This document shows positions 35,330 to 43,739 of a DNA stretch of 64,000 nt, in pieces. The notes under the pieces were generated by a model. The model did not search any database, had not been told where the DNA came from, and saw nothing but the letters and a program-made list of their open reading frames with translations. This stretch comes from CAIXOA01 sp041653635 (lineage in GTDB: Archaea > Micrarchaeota > Micrarchaeia > Anstonellales > Bilamarchaeaceae). The translations under genes were made by a program, and so were the position numbers. Location: positions 372,001 to 436,000 of the forward strand of contig JBAZFC010000001.1 in NCBI GenBank assembly GCA_041653635.1. The letters run 5' to 3'. Numbering within the stretch: the stretch's first letter is position 1; every line of letters starts with the position of its first letter.

Positions 35330-36988
35330 ATGGCAAGAAACGTAGGCAGCGAAGGAGGGTACGTAATGCAGGAAGGCAGCACGCGTGTGCTCGGCCGCGA
35401 CGCGATGCGCATAAACATCGCCGTGGGCTATGCGGTGGCGAACATAATCAAGACCACGCTGGGCCCTAAAGGAATGGACAAGATGCTCGTCAGCGAGCTC
35501 GGCGACATAGTCATAACCAACGACGGCGCTACCATCCTTGAGGAGATGAACGTTGACCACCCCGCAGCTAAGCTGATGGTGGAGATAGCGAAGACGCAGG
35601 ACAAGGAAGTGGGCGACGGGACGACCACGTCCGTCGTCATCGCGGGAAACCTCCTGAAGAAGGCGGGCGACCTCCTTGACCAGAACGTGCACCCGACCAC
35701 GGTCATAAAGGGCTACGAGCTGGCGGCGAAGAGGGCCGAGGAAACCCTCAGGAACCTCGGCAGGAAGGTAACCCCCAAGGACGTGGAGATACTCAACAAA
35801 ATCGCGATGGTCGCGATGGGCTCCAAGGGAATAGGGAGCGACGCGGAGAAGAAGAAGATATCCGAGCTCGTGGTCACTGCAATCAACCAGGTGGCGGACC
35901 AGAAGAACGGCACCTACGTCGTGGACGGCGAACTCATAAAGATTGAGAAGAAGGCCGGCGGCGAGGTCATGGACAGCGAGCTCATACAGGGCGTCATCGT
36001 GGACAAGGAAATCGTCCATGCGGGCATGCCCAAGTCCGTGAAGGATGCGAAGATTGCGCTCCTTGATACGGCGCTGGAAATAGAGAAGACCGAGACGGAC
36101 GCTAAAATAGAAATCACATCCCCGGAGCAGATGGAGGCGTTCCTCAAGCAGGAGGAGAAGATGCTCAAGGAGATGGTTTCCAAGATTAAAGGGACGGGCG
36201 CAACCGTCGTCTTCTGCCAGAAGGGCATTGACGACCTCGCGCAGCACTACCTTTCAAAGGAGGGAATCGTCGCGGTCAGGCGCGTGAAGAAGAGCGACAT
36301 GGAGAAGCTCGCCCGCGCGACCGGCGCAAAGATTGCATCCTCGCTTGAGGACATCGCCGCATCCGACCTGGGCGAGGCCGGCGTGGTGGAGGAAAAGAAA
36401 ATATCCGGCGAGGCGATGGTTTTCGTGAAGCAGTGCAAGCACGCCAAATCCGTCTCCATCTTCCTGCGCGGCGGAACAGACCACGTGGTCAGCGAGGTGG
36501 AGCGCGCAATTAAAGATGCGATTGGCGCGGTTGGCGCGACCATTGAGGACGGCTCATACGTCACGGGCGGAGGCAGCACAGAGATGGCGCTCTCCGCGGC
36601 GTTGCAGTCCTACGCCGTTGAAATCGGCGGCAGGGAGCAGCTCGCAATCCAGGCGTTCGCAGAGGCGCTTGAATCCATCCCGAAATCCCTCGCGGAGAAC
36701 GCGGGCATGGACGCCATAGACACCATCGTCGCCCTGCGCAACAAACATAAGGGCGGCAAGGAAACCATTTCCGGCGTCGGCGTGCTCCAGGGCAAGGTCG
36801 CCAACATGGAGGAGCTCGGCGTTTTCGAGCCCCTGCGCGTGAAGAAGCAGGCGATAAGCTCAGCCACGGAAACGGCGCGCCTCATCCTGAGAATAGATGA
36901 TATAATCGCATCCAAGGGCGGCAGGGGCGGAATGCCCCCGGGCGGCCCCGGCGGGATGCCCGGCATGGGCGGCGAAGGGGAATACTAG
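35330..36988 (+). CDS. thsA: Thermosome (group II chaperonin) subunit
   Basis: 552 aa, full length. Typical motifs: TTLGPKGMDKMLV, ITNDGATILEEM, the ATPase GDGTTTS (about residue 95), the second ATP-site VTGGGSTEMAL, and a Gly/Met-rich C-terminal tail ending GEGEY. Forms the double-ring, lid-containing folding chamber. TATA-like CTTTAAATTT (about 35250) and a GGTGA before ATG 35330. Monocistronic; a three-hairpin repeat begins one base after the stop codon. Confidence 0.97.
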   Translation: MARNVGSEGGYVMQEGSTRVLGRDAMRINIAVGYAVANIIKTTLGPKGMDKMLVSELGDIVITNDGATILEEMNVDHPAAKLMVEIAKTQDKEVGDGTTTSVVIAGNLLKKAGDLLDQNVHPTTVIKGYELAAKRAEETLRNLGRKVTPKDVEILNKIAMVAMGSKGIGSDAEKKKISELVVTAINQVADQKNGTYVVDGELIKIEKKAGGEVMDSELIQGVIVDKEIVHAGMPKSVKDAKIALLDTALEIEKTETDAKIEITSPEQMEAFLKQEEKMLKEMVSKIKGTGATVVFCQKGIDDLAQHYLSKEGIVAVRRVKKSDMEKLARATGAKIASSLEDIAASDLGEAGVVEEKKISGEAMVFVKQCKHAKSVSIFLRGGTDHVVSEVERAIKDAIGAVGATIEDGSYVTGGGSTEMALSAALQSYAVEIGGREQLAIQAFAEALESIPKSLAENAGMDAIDTIVALRNKHKGGKETISGVGVLQGKVANMEELGVFEPLRVKKQAISSATETARLILRIDDIIASKGGRGGMPPGGPGGMPGMGGEGEY

Positions 36989-37082
36989 AAGAAACGCGGG
37001 GAGAGCGCTCCCCCCATTTCTTTCTATTTTTCTGACCCCTTCCCACTTCACTTTGAAACTCTTTACTCGTACTCCTCACGCT
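36989..37082 (-). repeat. Three-hairpin repeat, copy 6
   Basis: Full-length B-type copy. Hairpin 1 CGTG-AGGAG-TACG; hairpin 2 degenerate (GGGGTCAGAAAAATAG); hairpin 3 with arms AAGAAA/TTTCTT around GGGGGGAGCGCTCTCCCC. Read from the thermosome side it starts right after the stop and gives a GC hairpin followed by TTTCTTTCTATTTTT, so here it could act as a terminator. Confidence 0.8.
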
Positions 37083-37128
37083 ACTCGCCATGGCTTAACT
37101 TTAAAATTTTATTATTGGAATTAGGTTT

Positions 37129-37821
37129 ATGGTTTGGAGTACAATTCTCGCTTTATTTCCACCACTTGCAGATTATTTTAAAGATAAAGAAAATAGAAAG
37201 CGCCCCCGCATTCTTGAGATGGCAAAATTTATAGTGTGCCCAAGCATTGGTGCACTAGAGAAAGACATAAAGTATCTGACCGCTGAAAAATATTGGATGG
37301 TTACCGAAACATCCGATCATCCAAGTAATATTGAAAGGATATGCCAAGTGCCCCAACATCCTAGGCTCAAAGACGATTTCTATCGGCAATATCCAAAAAT
37401 AAAAGAAAAATCAGAAAAATGGTTGAAAGAGTACGATGCCCTCACAACGAAACTGCGTGAAATCTTCTCTCTTATCCTTGCAGATCAAGATTTCGTAACT
37501 ATCACTAGTGGATACGCTGATAAAAATTACATTCCAAGCTACGTCATTGATAACCTTGATTCTTTACCCACCACATACTTGTGCAAGGACTTCTGGAGCA
37601 TCAATTCTTCGCATCTCCTAAAACTACGCGAAAAAGAGGGCATAAGAAATAAGTTCGACGAATTAAAAGAAATTAATACTAACCTGTTAGCGCATTCAAA
37701 CGAAATTCTCCAAGAGTTCGAGAGAATAAGAAAAACCGAAAAAGAAAAATATGATTTTACAGAAGAGGAATTAAAGGAGCCTTCGGACTATTCAGTTCCG
37801 CGCGGGTCTAATATTCTTTAA
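37129..37821 (+). CDS. AT-rich orphan protein
   Basis: 230 aa, mostly charged helix (KIKEKSEKWLKEYDALTTK, ERIRKTEKEKYDFTEEELKE). Base composition is clearly more AT-rich than all flanking genes and codons such as AAA, ATA and TTA dominate, suggesting recent acquisition. A TATA-like CTTTAAAATTTT precedes the ATG. No family recognised; a phage- or plasmid-type accessory gene is possible. Confidence 0.65.
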   Translation: MVWSTILALFPPLADYFKDKENRKRPRILEMAKFIVCPSIGALEKDIKYLTAEKYWMVTETSDHPSNIERICQVPQHPRLKDDFYRQYPKIKEKSEKWLKEYDALTTKLREIFSLILADQDFVTITSGYADKNYIPSYVIDNLDSLPTTYLCKDFWSINSSHLLKLREKEGIRNKFDELKEINTNLLAHSNEILQEFERIRKTEKEKYDFTEEELKEPSDYSVPRGSNIL

Positions 37822-37869
37822 TTGTTACGCCCCAAAATCCATTTAAACAATTCCCCCCCATTATATACG

Positions 37870-38781
37870 ATGTTGAAGACCGAACTCGCAGGGGTAAAGC
37901 TAAGCAACCCCGCCATTCTCGCCTCAGGCATAATGGGCGTCTCCGGGGCTTCCCTCTCTTTTGCGGCGAAGAACGGCGCGGGCGCCGTCACCTCCAAATC
38001 CATTTCCTTAGAGCCAAGAAAGGGCCATCCCAATCCCGTAATACTTACCTACGGGCAGGGCATGCTCAACGCGGTCGGGCTTTCCAACGCCGGCATAAAG
38101 GACTCGCTTCCCGAATTGGAATACGCAGTGAAGAACGCGGGCGTCCCCGTAATCGCCTCCCTTGTTGAATTCAAGGCGGAGAATTTCGGCCCCCTCGCAA
38201 AGGAAATCAGCAAGGCCAACCCCGCCATCATAGAGCTCAACCTCTCCTGCCCGAACGTGGAAAGCGAATTCGGCAAGCCCTTCTCGCACGACCCGGCCGC
38301 AGCGGAATGGGCCACAAGGGCGGCGAAAAGAAATACAAAAATCCCGGTATTCGTGAAACTTTCCCCGAATGCCCCGGACCTGTGCGAGGTCGCACGTGCA
38401 GTAAAATCCGCAGGCGCGGACGGCATAACAGCCATAAACACCGCGGGCCCAGGAATGCAGATAGACATTTATGCAAGGCGTCCCGTCCTCTCCAACAAGT
38501 GCGGCGGCGTCTCAGGCCCCGCGATAAAGCCCATAGCCGTAAAGTGCATCTACGACATCTACAAGGAAACCAAACTGCCCATCATCGGCACGGGCGGCGC
38601 AACCACTGGCGCGGACGCGGTGGAATTCATAATGGCCGGAGCCTCCGCAGTGGGCATAGGGAGCGGAATTTATTACCGCGGCATAAACATATTCCAGAAA
38701 GTATGCAAGGAAATGGAGGAGTTCATGGAGAACGAGGGCTTCTCCTCCATAAAAGAGATGAGGGGTGCCGCCAATGAATGA
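37870..38781 (+). CDS. pyrD: Dihydroorotate dehydrogenase, class 1B catalytic subunit
   Basis: 303 aa; oxidises dihydroorotate to orotate in pyrimidine synthesis using FMN. Class 1 features: TELAGVKLSNPAILASGI, the catalytic-loop NLSCPNV with Cys as base, ITAINTAGPG, and GTGGATTGADAVEFIMAGA. ATG 37870 is preferred to the open frame at 37822: a TATA-like CATTTAAAC lies 25-30 nt upstream. The following pyrK makes it a 1B (NAD-linked) enzyme. Confidence 0.95.
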   Translation: MLKTELAGVKLSNPAILASGIMGVSGASLSFAAKNGAGAVTSKSISLEPRKGHPNPVILTYGQGMLNAVGLSNAGIKDSLPELEYAVKNAGVPVIASLVEFKAENFGPLAKEISKANPAIIELNLSCPNVESEFGKPFSHDPAAAEWATRAAKRNTKIPVFVKLSPNAPDLCEVARAVKSAGADGITAINTAGPGMQIDIYARRPVLSNKCGGVSGPAIKPIAVKCIYDIYKETKLPIIGTGGATTGADAVEFIMAGASAVGIGSGIYYRGINIFQKVCKEMEEFMENEGFSSIKEMRGAANE

Positions 38782-39571
38782 AAATCCGATGATAACGATG
38801 AAAATCTCCCGCGCGGCGCAGGAGAACCCCTACGTGAAAACCCTCTATTTTGATTATCCTCTAAAGGCAAAGCCCGGGCAGTGCATAATGCTCTGGATTC
38901 CTGGCGTGGGCGAAAAGCCCATGAGCATCTCGTATTGTGATGCGAAAAGGTTCGGGGCAAGCGTCTATGCCATAGGCACATTCTCCAAAGAGGCCATTAA
39001 ACTGAAAGCAGGGGACGTTGCGGGCTTCCGCGGCCCGTTCGGCACTTCCTTCACCCTCGGAAAGGAGAAATCCCTCGCGCTCGTCGGCGGGGGCTGCGGC
39101 TGCGCGCCCCTCGCCTTCCTCGCGGAAGAGGCGCTGAAAAAAAAGAAGAAGGTGTTCTACCTGCTAGGCGCCCGCTCAAAGGACTACCTCTTCTTCACGG
39201 AACGGATGAAGAAGGCGGGCGCGGAAGTGCTCGTCTCCACGGACGACGGCTCCGCTGGCACGAAGGGCTTTGTGACAGAACTGCTGAGGTCCGTCCTGCA
39301 AAAGAACAAGGTGGGCAAGATTTGCACTTGCGGCCCCGAGATAATGATGAAGAAAGTGGTTGATATCTCGGACGTATCCAAAACCCCGTGCGAGCTGAGC
39401 CTGGAGCGCTACATGAAGTGCGGGATGGGAATATGCGGCCAGTGCGCCGTGGACCCCATCGGCATACGCATGTGCGTGGAAGGGCCGGTCATTAAAAAAG
39501 AAACTGCGGAAAAGATAACTGAATTCGGCAAGTACCGGCGCGACGCCTCAGGCAGGCGCGTGCCCATTTGA
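38774..39571 (+). CDS. pyrK: Dihydroorotate dehydrogenase electron-transfer subunit
   Basis: 265 aa. FAD/NAD ferredoxin-reductase fold with PMSISYCD (FAD), LVGGGCGCAPLAFLAEEA (NAD site) and the [2Fe-2S] ligands CGMGICGQC...C near the C-terminus. It passes electrons from PyrD to NAD. ATG 38774 lies 7 nt after GGGGTG and overlaps pyrD by 8 bp. Confidence 0.94.
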   Translation: MNENPMITMKISRAAQENPYVKTLYFDYPLKAKPGQCIMLWIPGVGEKPMSISYCDAKRFGASVYAIGTFSKEAIKLKAGDVAGFRGPFGTSFTLGKEKSLALVGGGCGCAPLAFLAEEALKKKKKVFYLLGARSKDYLFFTERMKKAGAEVLVSTDDGSAGTKGFVTELLRSVLQKNKVGKICTCGPEIMMKKVVDISDVSKTPCELSLERYMKCGMGICGQCAVDPIGIRMCVEGPVIKKETAEKITEFGKYRRDASGRRVPI

Positions 39572-39581
39572 GGATGTCCAG

Positions 39582-40496
39582 ATGGATGAATGCGAAATAT
39601 TGATAGTTGGCTCCGGCCCCGCTGGCCTCGCCGCGGCGATTTACGCCGCAAGGGGCGGCAGGAAGACCTGCGTCCTGGAGAGGGGCGAGAAGGGGGGCCA
39701 GCTGGCCTCAATAGCGAACATAGAGAACTGGCCCGGGGACCGGGCGGTCTCAGGCCCGGCGCTGGCCAAGAGGATGGCGGACCACGCCACGGCGTTCGGC
39801 GCAAAGATACTTGAGAATACCGAGCTGATGACGCTTGACCTTGATAAAAAAGTGGCGAAGACCAGCCACGGCGACATCTCCTTCAAGGCGCTAATAATCG
39901 CGACCGGCGCGCGGGAGAAAAAAGCGGGCATACCAGGAGAGAAGGAGCTGAACGGGAGGGGTGTGAGCTATTGCGCGATATGCGACGCCCCGTTCTTCAA
40001 GGGCAAGGTGGTCGCGGTCGTCGGCGGGGGCAATTCCGCCATGGACGCCACCGCCGTGCTCGCAAAGTTCGCAACAAAGGTCTACCTCGTGCACAGGAGG
40101 GACACGTTCCGCGCGGAGAAGGCGATGCAGGAGCACGCGAACAACCCCAGGGTGGAGAAGGTGCTTAACAACGAGGTCGTGTCCATAAACGGCAAGGGCA
40201 GGGTCCAGGGCATCACTGTGGAGAACACGAAGACGGGCGAAAGGCGGGAGCTCCAGGTGGACGGCGCCTTCTTCTTCATAGGCGAGGAGCCGGCCACGGA
40301 TTTCCTGAGCGGCGAGCTGAAGGTTGAGAAGGGGGGGTACATAAGCGCCAACGGGCGCATGGAGACCAGCGTTCCGCTCGTGTACGCGGCGGGCGACGTG
40401 CGCGCAACACCGCTCCGCCAGATAAGCACCGCCGTGGCTGACGGGACAATCGCAGCGGTCATGGCCGAGAAGGCGCTAACCGCCCTTGAAAAATAG
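39582..40496 (+). CDS. trxB: Thioredoxin reductase
   Basis: 304-aa FAD disulfide reductase. FAD motif IVGSGPAGLAAAIYAARGG, redox pair Cys131/Cys134 in YCAICDAPFF, NADP motif VVGGGNSAMDAT with HRRDTFRAEK (basic residues selecting NADPH), and C-terminal VYAAGDVR. Third gene of the pyrD-pyrK-trxB run (10-bp gap). Its end overlaps the convergent membrane-protein gene by 21 bp. Confidence 0.95.
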   Translation: MDECEILIVGSGPAGLAAAIYAARGGRKTCVLERGEKGGQLASIANIENWPGDRAVSGPALAKRMADHATAFGAKILENTELMTLDLDKKVAKTSHGDISFKALIIATGAREKKAGIPGEKELNGRGVSYCAICDAPFFKGKVVAVVGGGNSAMDATAVLAKFATKVYLVHRRDTFRAEKAMQEHANNPRVEKVLNNEVVSINGKGRVQGITVENTKTGERRELQVDGAFFFIGEEPATDFLSGELKVEKGGYISANGRMETSVPLVYAAGDVRATPLRQISTAVADGTIAAVMAEKALTALEK

Positions 40497-41198
40497 GATT
40501 AGCGACGTATAAGCTATCGGGTAGAACACCGGATAAGTGATGAAATTTATTATCGGTATCAGCGTTGTCGCCGCCACCATCGCGTAAAATGCGTACGTTA
40601 TCAGCGCCTTGACGTTCCTCTCCTTTATGAAGTTGAACGCTATTATGAGCGCGGTTATCGGGGATACCCTCCTCACCACGTATGCGGTGAATGAGAACGA
40701 GAACATGAACTCCACGGAGAACAGCAACACCAGCCACATGGCGCCGAAGATGTACGTCCATCCTTCCCAGAGCCCGGACAGCAGGAAATAATACAGCAGA
40801 AGGAACGGCATGGTGACGAACATGATGATTATCATCTTCACCATGGAGATGAAGAACAGCGCGCCGCAGTTCCCCATCGCATAATTCAGGTAGTGCGAAA
40901 GCCCCACGCCCCTCCCCTCGGTCGCGTTGTTGTATTCGCTCACCATCGCGCCCTTATACCCTGCGGCAAGCACGGAATACATGATGAGCAGCACGGCCCC
41001 GACCGCCCCCAGCGCGTACATCATGATGTCCCCGCTTATGCCGATGAGGGTGAGAACCAGGAACGCAATCAGCACCACGGCCATGAAGGCGCCGAGCGTT
41101 ATGACCATCAAAATGGGGTAAAGCAGGGTAGGTACCATGAAGGCGACCGGGTCGCGTGAGAAGTTCTCTAGCGCGCCCCCTACGGAATTAAGCAACAC
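40476..41198 (-). CDS. Polytopic membrane protein, unknown function
   Basis: 240 aa with about six hydrophobic segments, e.g. PILMVITLGAFMAVVLIAFL and MVKMIIIMFVTMPFLLLYYF. The GYKGAMVSEYN segment after the second helix pair resembles archaeal DUF4013-type proteins, but I cannot confirm that. Single gene on the minus strand, overlapping trxB at its 3' end. Confidence 0.65.
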   Translation of the reverse strand: MLLNSVGGALENFSRDPVAFMVPTLLYPILMVITLGAFMAVVLIAFLVLTLIGISGDIMMYALGAVGAVLLIMYSVLAAGYKGAMVSEYNNATEGRGVGLSHYLNYAMGNCGALFFISMVKMIIIMFVTMPFLLLYYFLLSGLWEGWTYIFGAMWLVLLFSVEFMFSFSFTAYVVRRVSPITALIIAFNFIKERNVKALITYAFYAMVAATTLIPIINFITYPVFYPIAYTSLILFFKGG

Positions 41199-41254
41199 AT
41201 CACCGGCTTCCCTATCCCTTCAGCATTTAAAAACGTTTCCCGCATTCCTTCAGC

Positions 41255-41887
41255 ATGGACGAACTGCTCCTGCTGCTCGCGAAAAGGGGCGCGCTTGTTG
41301 CTCCCGTGCGCCTCACCACTTCCGAAATAGGCCAGCTGCTTGGGATGAGCCAGCAGAACGCCTCGGTCCGCCTCCGCTCCCTTGGGAAAAGGGGCATGGT
41401 GGAGCGCAGAGCCGGCTGCCTGAAGCTGGCCGCAAAGGCCGAGTCCGCCCTCCGTTCCGAGTTCTCGGACCTCAAGGGTCTTTTTGAGGGCGGCAGCATC
41501 CGCCTCCGCGGCAGGGTGGTGAAGGGGCTGGGGGAAGGCAGGTTCTTCATCTCTCTCCCCGGCTACAGGAAGGCGATTGAGGAGAAGCTCGGCTTCTCCC
41601 CCTACCCGGGCACGCTCAACCTTGAGCTCCTACCGGAGCATGTGGAAAGGAGGCTTGAGCTGCGCTCCAGGGCGCCGATTGAAATATCCGGCTTCTCTTA
41701 CAGGGGAAAGACTTACGGCCCGATAGAGGCCTACCGCTGCAGGGTGGGAGGCATAGACGGGGCGGTGGTCTTCCCAAGGCGCTCGCAGCACGGGCTTTCC
41801 GTAATAGAGATAATAGCGCCCGTCCATCTGATGGGCGAACTGAAGCTTAAGGCGGGCTCAGAGCTGGAAGTGGAAGTCCCCGCCTAG
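41255..41887 (+). CDS. ribK: CTP-dependent riboflavin kinase with N-terminal HTH
   Basis: 210 aa. Winged-helix domain (residues 1-85, LTTSEIGQLLGMSQQNASVRLRSL) fused to the archaeal RibK domain (about 95-210: GRVVKGLGEGRFFISLPGY, PGTLNL, SYRGKTYGPIEAYRC). RibK makes FMN from riboflavin with CTP; the HTH form may also repress its own synthesis genes. A TATA-like CATTTAAAA lies about 25 nt before the ATG. The stop overlaps the convergent TadC-like gene by 4 bp. Confidence 0.93.
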   Translation: MDELLLLLAKRGALVAPVRLTTSEIGQLLGMSQQNASVRLRSLGKRGMVERRAGCLKLAAKAESALRSEFSDLKGLFEGGSIRLRGRVVKGLGEGRFFISLPGYRKAIEEKLGFSPYPGTLNLELLPEHVERRLELRSRAPIEISGFSYRGKTYGPIEAYRCRVGGIDGAVVFPRRSQHGLSVIEIIAPVHLMGELKLKAGSELEVEVPA

Positions 41888-42846
41888 GACATCGGGAATA
41901 TGCCGCCAAGCAGCGCCTTCAGGCCAAACCTTATCGCGAAGAAGAATGCGATGGACACGAGAAAGATGAGCGGCAAATACGCGAGCCCGTCAATCTTCCT
42001 CCCCTTCCCGATCAGGCCGAGCGCTATGGAGGCGAAGAACGCATTCACGAATATCGCGCTGCCTGCGAACAGCATCAGCGCCTCCGTGCTCACGCCCCCG
42101 ACGCCGCTGAACTGCGCGAAGGCGCCGCCCGCGCCCGGCACCGCGCTGGAGCCGAGCTGCTCCCGCATGAGCATCATGACCTCCACTATGTTGGTCGCGA
42201 CTGCGAAAAGGAGGGGCGCGCCGAACATCACCGCGGCAGCTATGAACATCTGGTACGTTATTATGACCGCCCCTATGTCCTTGCGGACCGCCTTCATGTT
42301 CCTTATGTCGTAGGAGGTCTTCTCCAGGAGGGACGGCAGGTCGCCGCCCGAGTACATCCCCTCCACCACGAGGTTCATCGTGTTCTCAATCTGCCTGGAA
42401 TTTATCCTTTCGGTGACCTTGATGAGCAGCTCCTCGAATGGCTTGCCTGAGACGCTCTCCCTCATCACCCTCATGACCTCATGCCCCAGCACCCCGAACT
42501 CTTCCCTTGCGGATACGGCAAGCGCCCTGTCCGGGGTCATGCCGCTCCTTATGTTGTTGGAGACCAGGAGGAGGAAATCCGGCATCATCTCCTCCGCATC
42601 CTCCGCCCTCCTGTTCTTCACCAGCGTGAGGAAGCCGATGATCACCACATCCATGGTTATGAAAACCACGGCAATCACCGCCGCAAGCGTCGCCGGCGGC
42701 TCGCTTATGAGCAGAAGCGCGGCCAGGAACGAAACCATGAGCGGGAACCACATGGTGAAGAATGCGAATTTCTTGGCAGGCACATCCATGTCGCAATAGG
42801 CGAGAAGCCTTTCCATGTACCTTACATACGACTCCAGCGGGTTCAT
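41884..42846 (-). CDS. Pilus assembly membrane core, TadC/FlaJ-like
   Basis: 320 aa, T2SSF family, about five membrane helices; platform protein for pilin extrusion with the ATPase encoded two genes upstream. Cytosolic T2SSF segment: MMPDFLLLVSNNIRSGMTPD to MYSGGDLPSLLEKTSYDIR. The frame is open to 43158 inside the previous gene; ATG 42846 is chosen because it forms an ATGA overlap with the upstream stop. Last gene of the pilus operon. Confidence 0.88.
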   Translation of the reverse strand: MNPLESYVRYMERLLAYCDMDVPAKKFAFFTMWFPLMVSFLAALLLISEPPATLAAVIAVVFITMDVVIIGFLTLVKNRRAEDAEEMMPDFLLLVSNNIRSGMTPDRALAVSAREEFGVLGHEVMRVMRESVSGKPFEELLIKVTERINSRQIENTMNLVVEGMYSGGDLPSLLEKTSYDIRNMKAVRKDIGAVIITYQMFIAAAVMFGAPLLFAVATNIVEVMMLMREQLGSSAVPGAGGAFAQFSGVGGVSTEALMLFAGSAIFVNAFFASIALGLIGKGRKIDGLAYLPLIFLVSIAFFFAIRFGLKALLGGIFPMS

Positions 42847-43739
42847 AGCAATCCCTTCGGCCTGCGCGACTGTATCATGCCCAGGAACAGCATGTTGAAC
42901 AGGGCTATCGCGAAAATGAAGACGCCCAGCAGGGTGGTGCTCAGCGAGAGCACCCCGAACGAGGACAGTATCACGGCGAGTATGAGCCCCATGGTGGGGA
43001 GTATTACGCACGTGGAGAGGTAGAAAAGGGACATCACGTTGAGCTCGGAGCCGAATTTCTTCACCTTCACCTGCTGCTCGTAGGAGAGGTAAGTGACGAG
43101 TTCCCTGAGTATGGACCCCACGTCGTATCCGGAGCGGGTGGAATTGGACACGTGCCACATGACGCCCCTGTAATATTTGGACGGGCTTTTGGACGCGCTC
43201 TCCTCCAGCGCGTCGGTCAGGTCATTCCCCCCGTTCACGTCGTTCATTATCTTCCTGAATTCCGCGGAGACCGCCCCGTACCCCGTGGATGCGTTTGACA
43301 GCGCCTCAAAAAAAGGCACGCCCGCGCTCGTCTGCACCATCACGTGCCTCATCGCATAAAGAAGGTTCTCCTCTATCCCGTCCGCCCTCTTCCTCACGAT
43401 CCAGGATGGGAAAAGCACTATGTACATCATGCACACCGAGAAAAGGACAAGCCCCGTGGCGATGCTTCCGCCCATGCGCACGGCCTCGTCCACCTCCATC
43501 TTCACAGCCACGAGGTAGAAAAACAGGCCGAACACCAGCCCTACGAAAACGGCGTTCGCGAAGGCAGCCCCCAGGTATTCCGCCTCGTCCTTCTTGATGT
43601 CAAGCAGCGCAAGGTTGCTCCCCAGCTCCGGCATCAGTTTTGCGAACGCCTGCATGATTCCTGCAAAAGGCCTGCCCAGCCAGTAGGATGCCTGCGCCGG
43701 CATTATGAAAGGCACGGTTGTCTTCATCCCAATCCCCAT
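42843..43739 (-). CDS. Pilus assembly membrane core, TadB-like
   Basis: 298 aa, second T2SSF-type protein with helices near residues 60-115 and 235-285 and the cytosolic motif YAMRHVMVQTSAGVPFFEAL. Paired TadB/TadC proteins form the inner-membrane platform of Tad-type pili. It begins directly after the ATPase stop and overlaps the TadC-like gene by 4 bp. Confidence 0.88.
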   Translation of the reverse strand: MGIGMKTTVPFIMPAQASYWLGRPFAGIMQAFAKLMPELGSNLALLDIKKDEAEYLGAAFANAVFVGLVFGLFFYLVAVKMEVDEAVRMGGSIATGLVLFSVCMMYIVLFPSWIVRKRADGIEENLLYAMRHVMVQTSAGVPFFEALSNASTGYGAVSAEFRKIMNDVNGGNDLTDALEESASKSPSKYYRGVMWHVSNSTRSGYDVGSILRELVTYLSYEQQVKVKKFGSELNVMSLFYLSTCVILPTMGLILAVILSSFGVLSLSTTLLGVFIFAIALFNMLFLGMIQSRRPKGLL

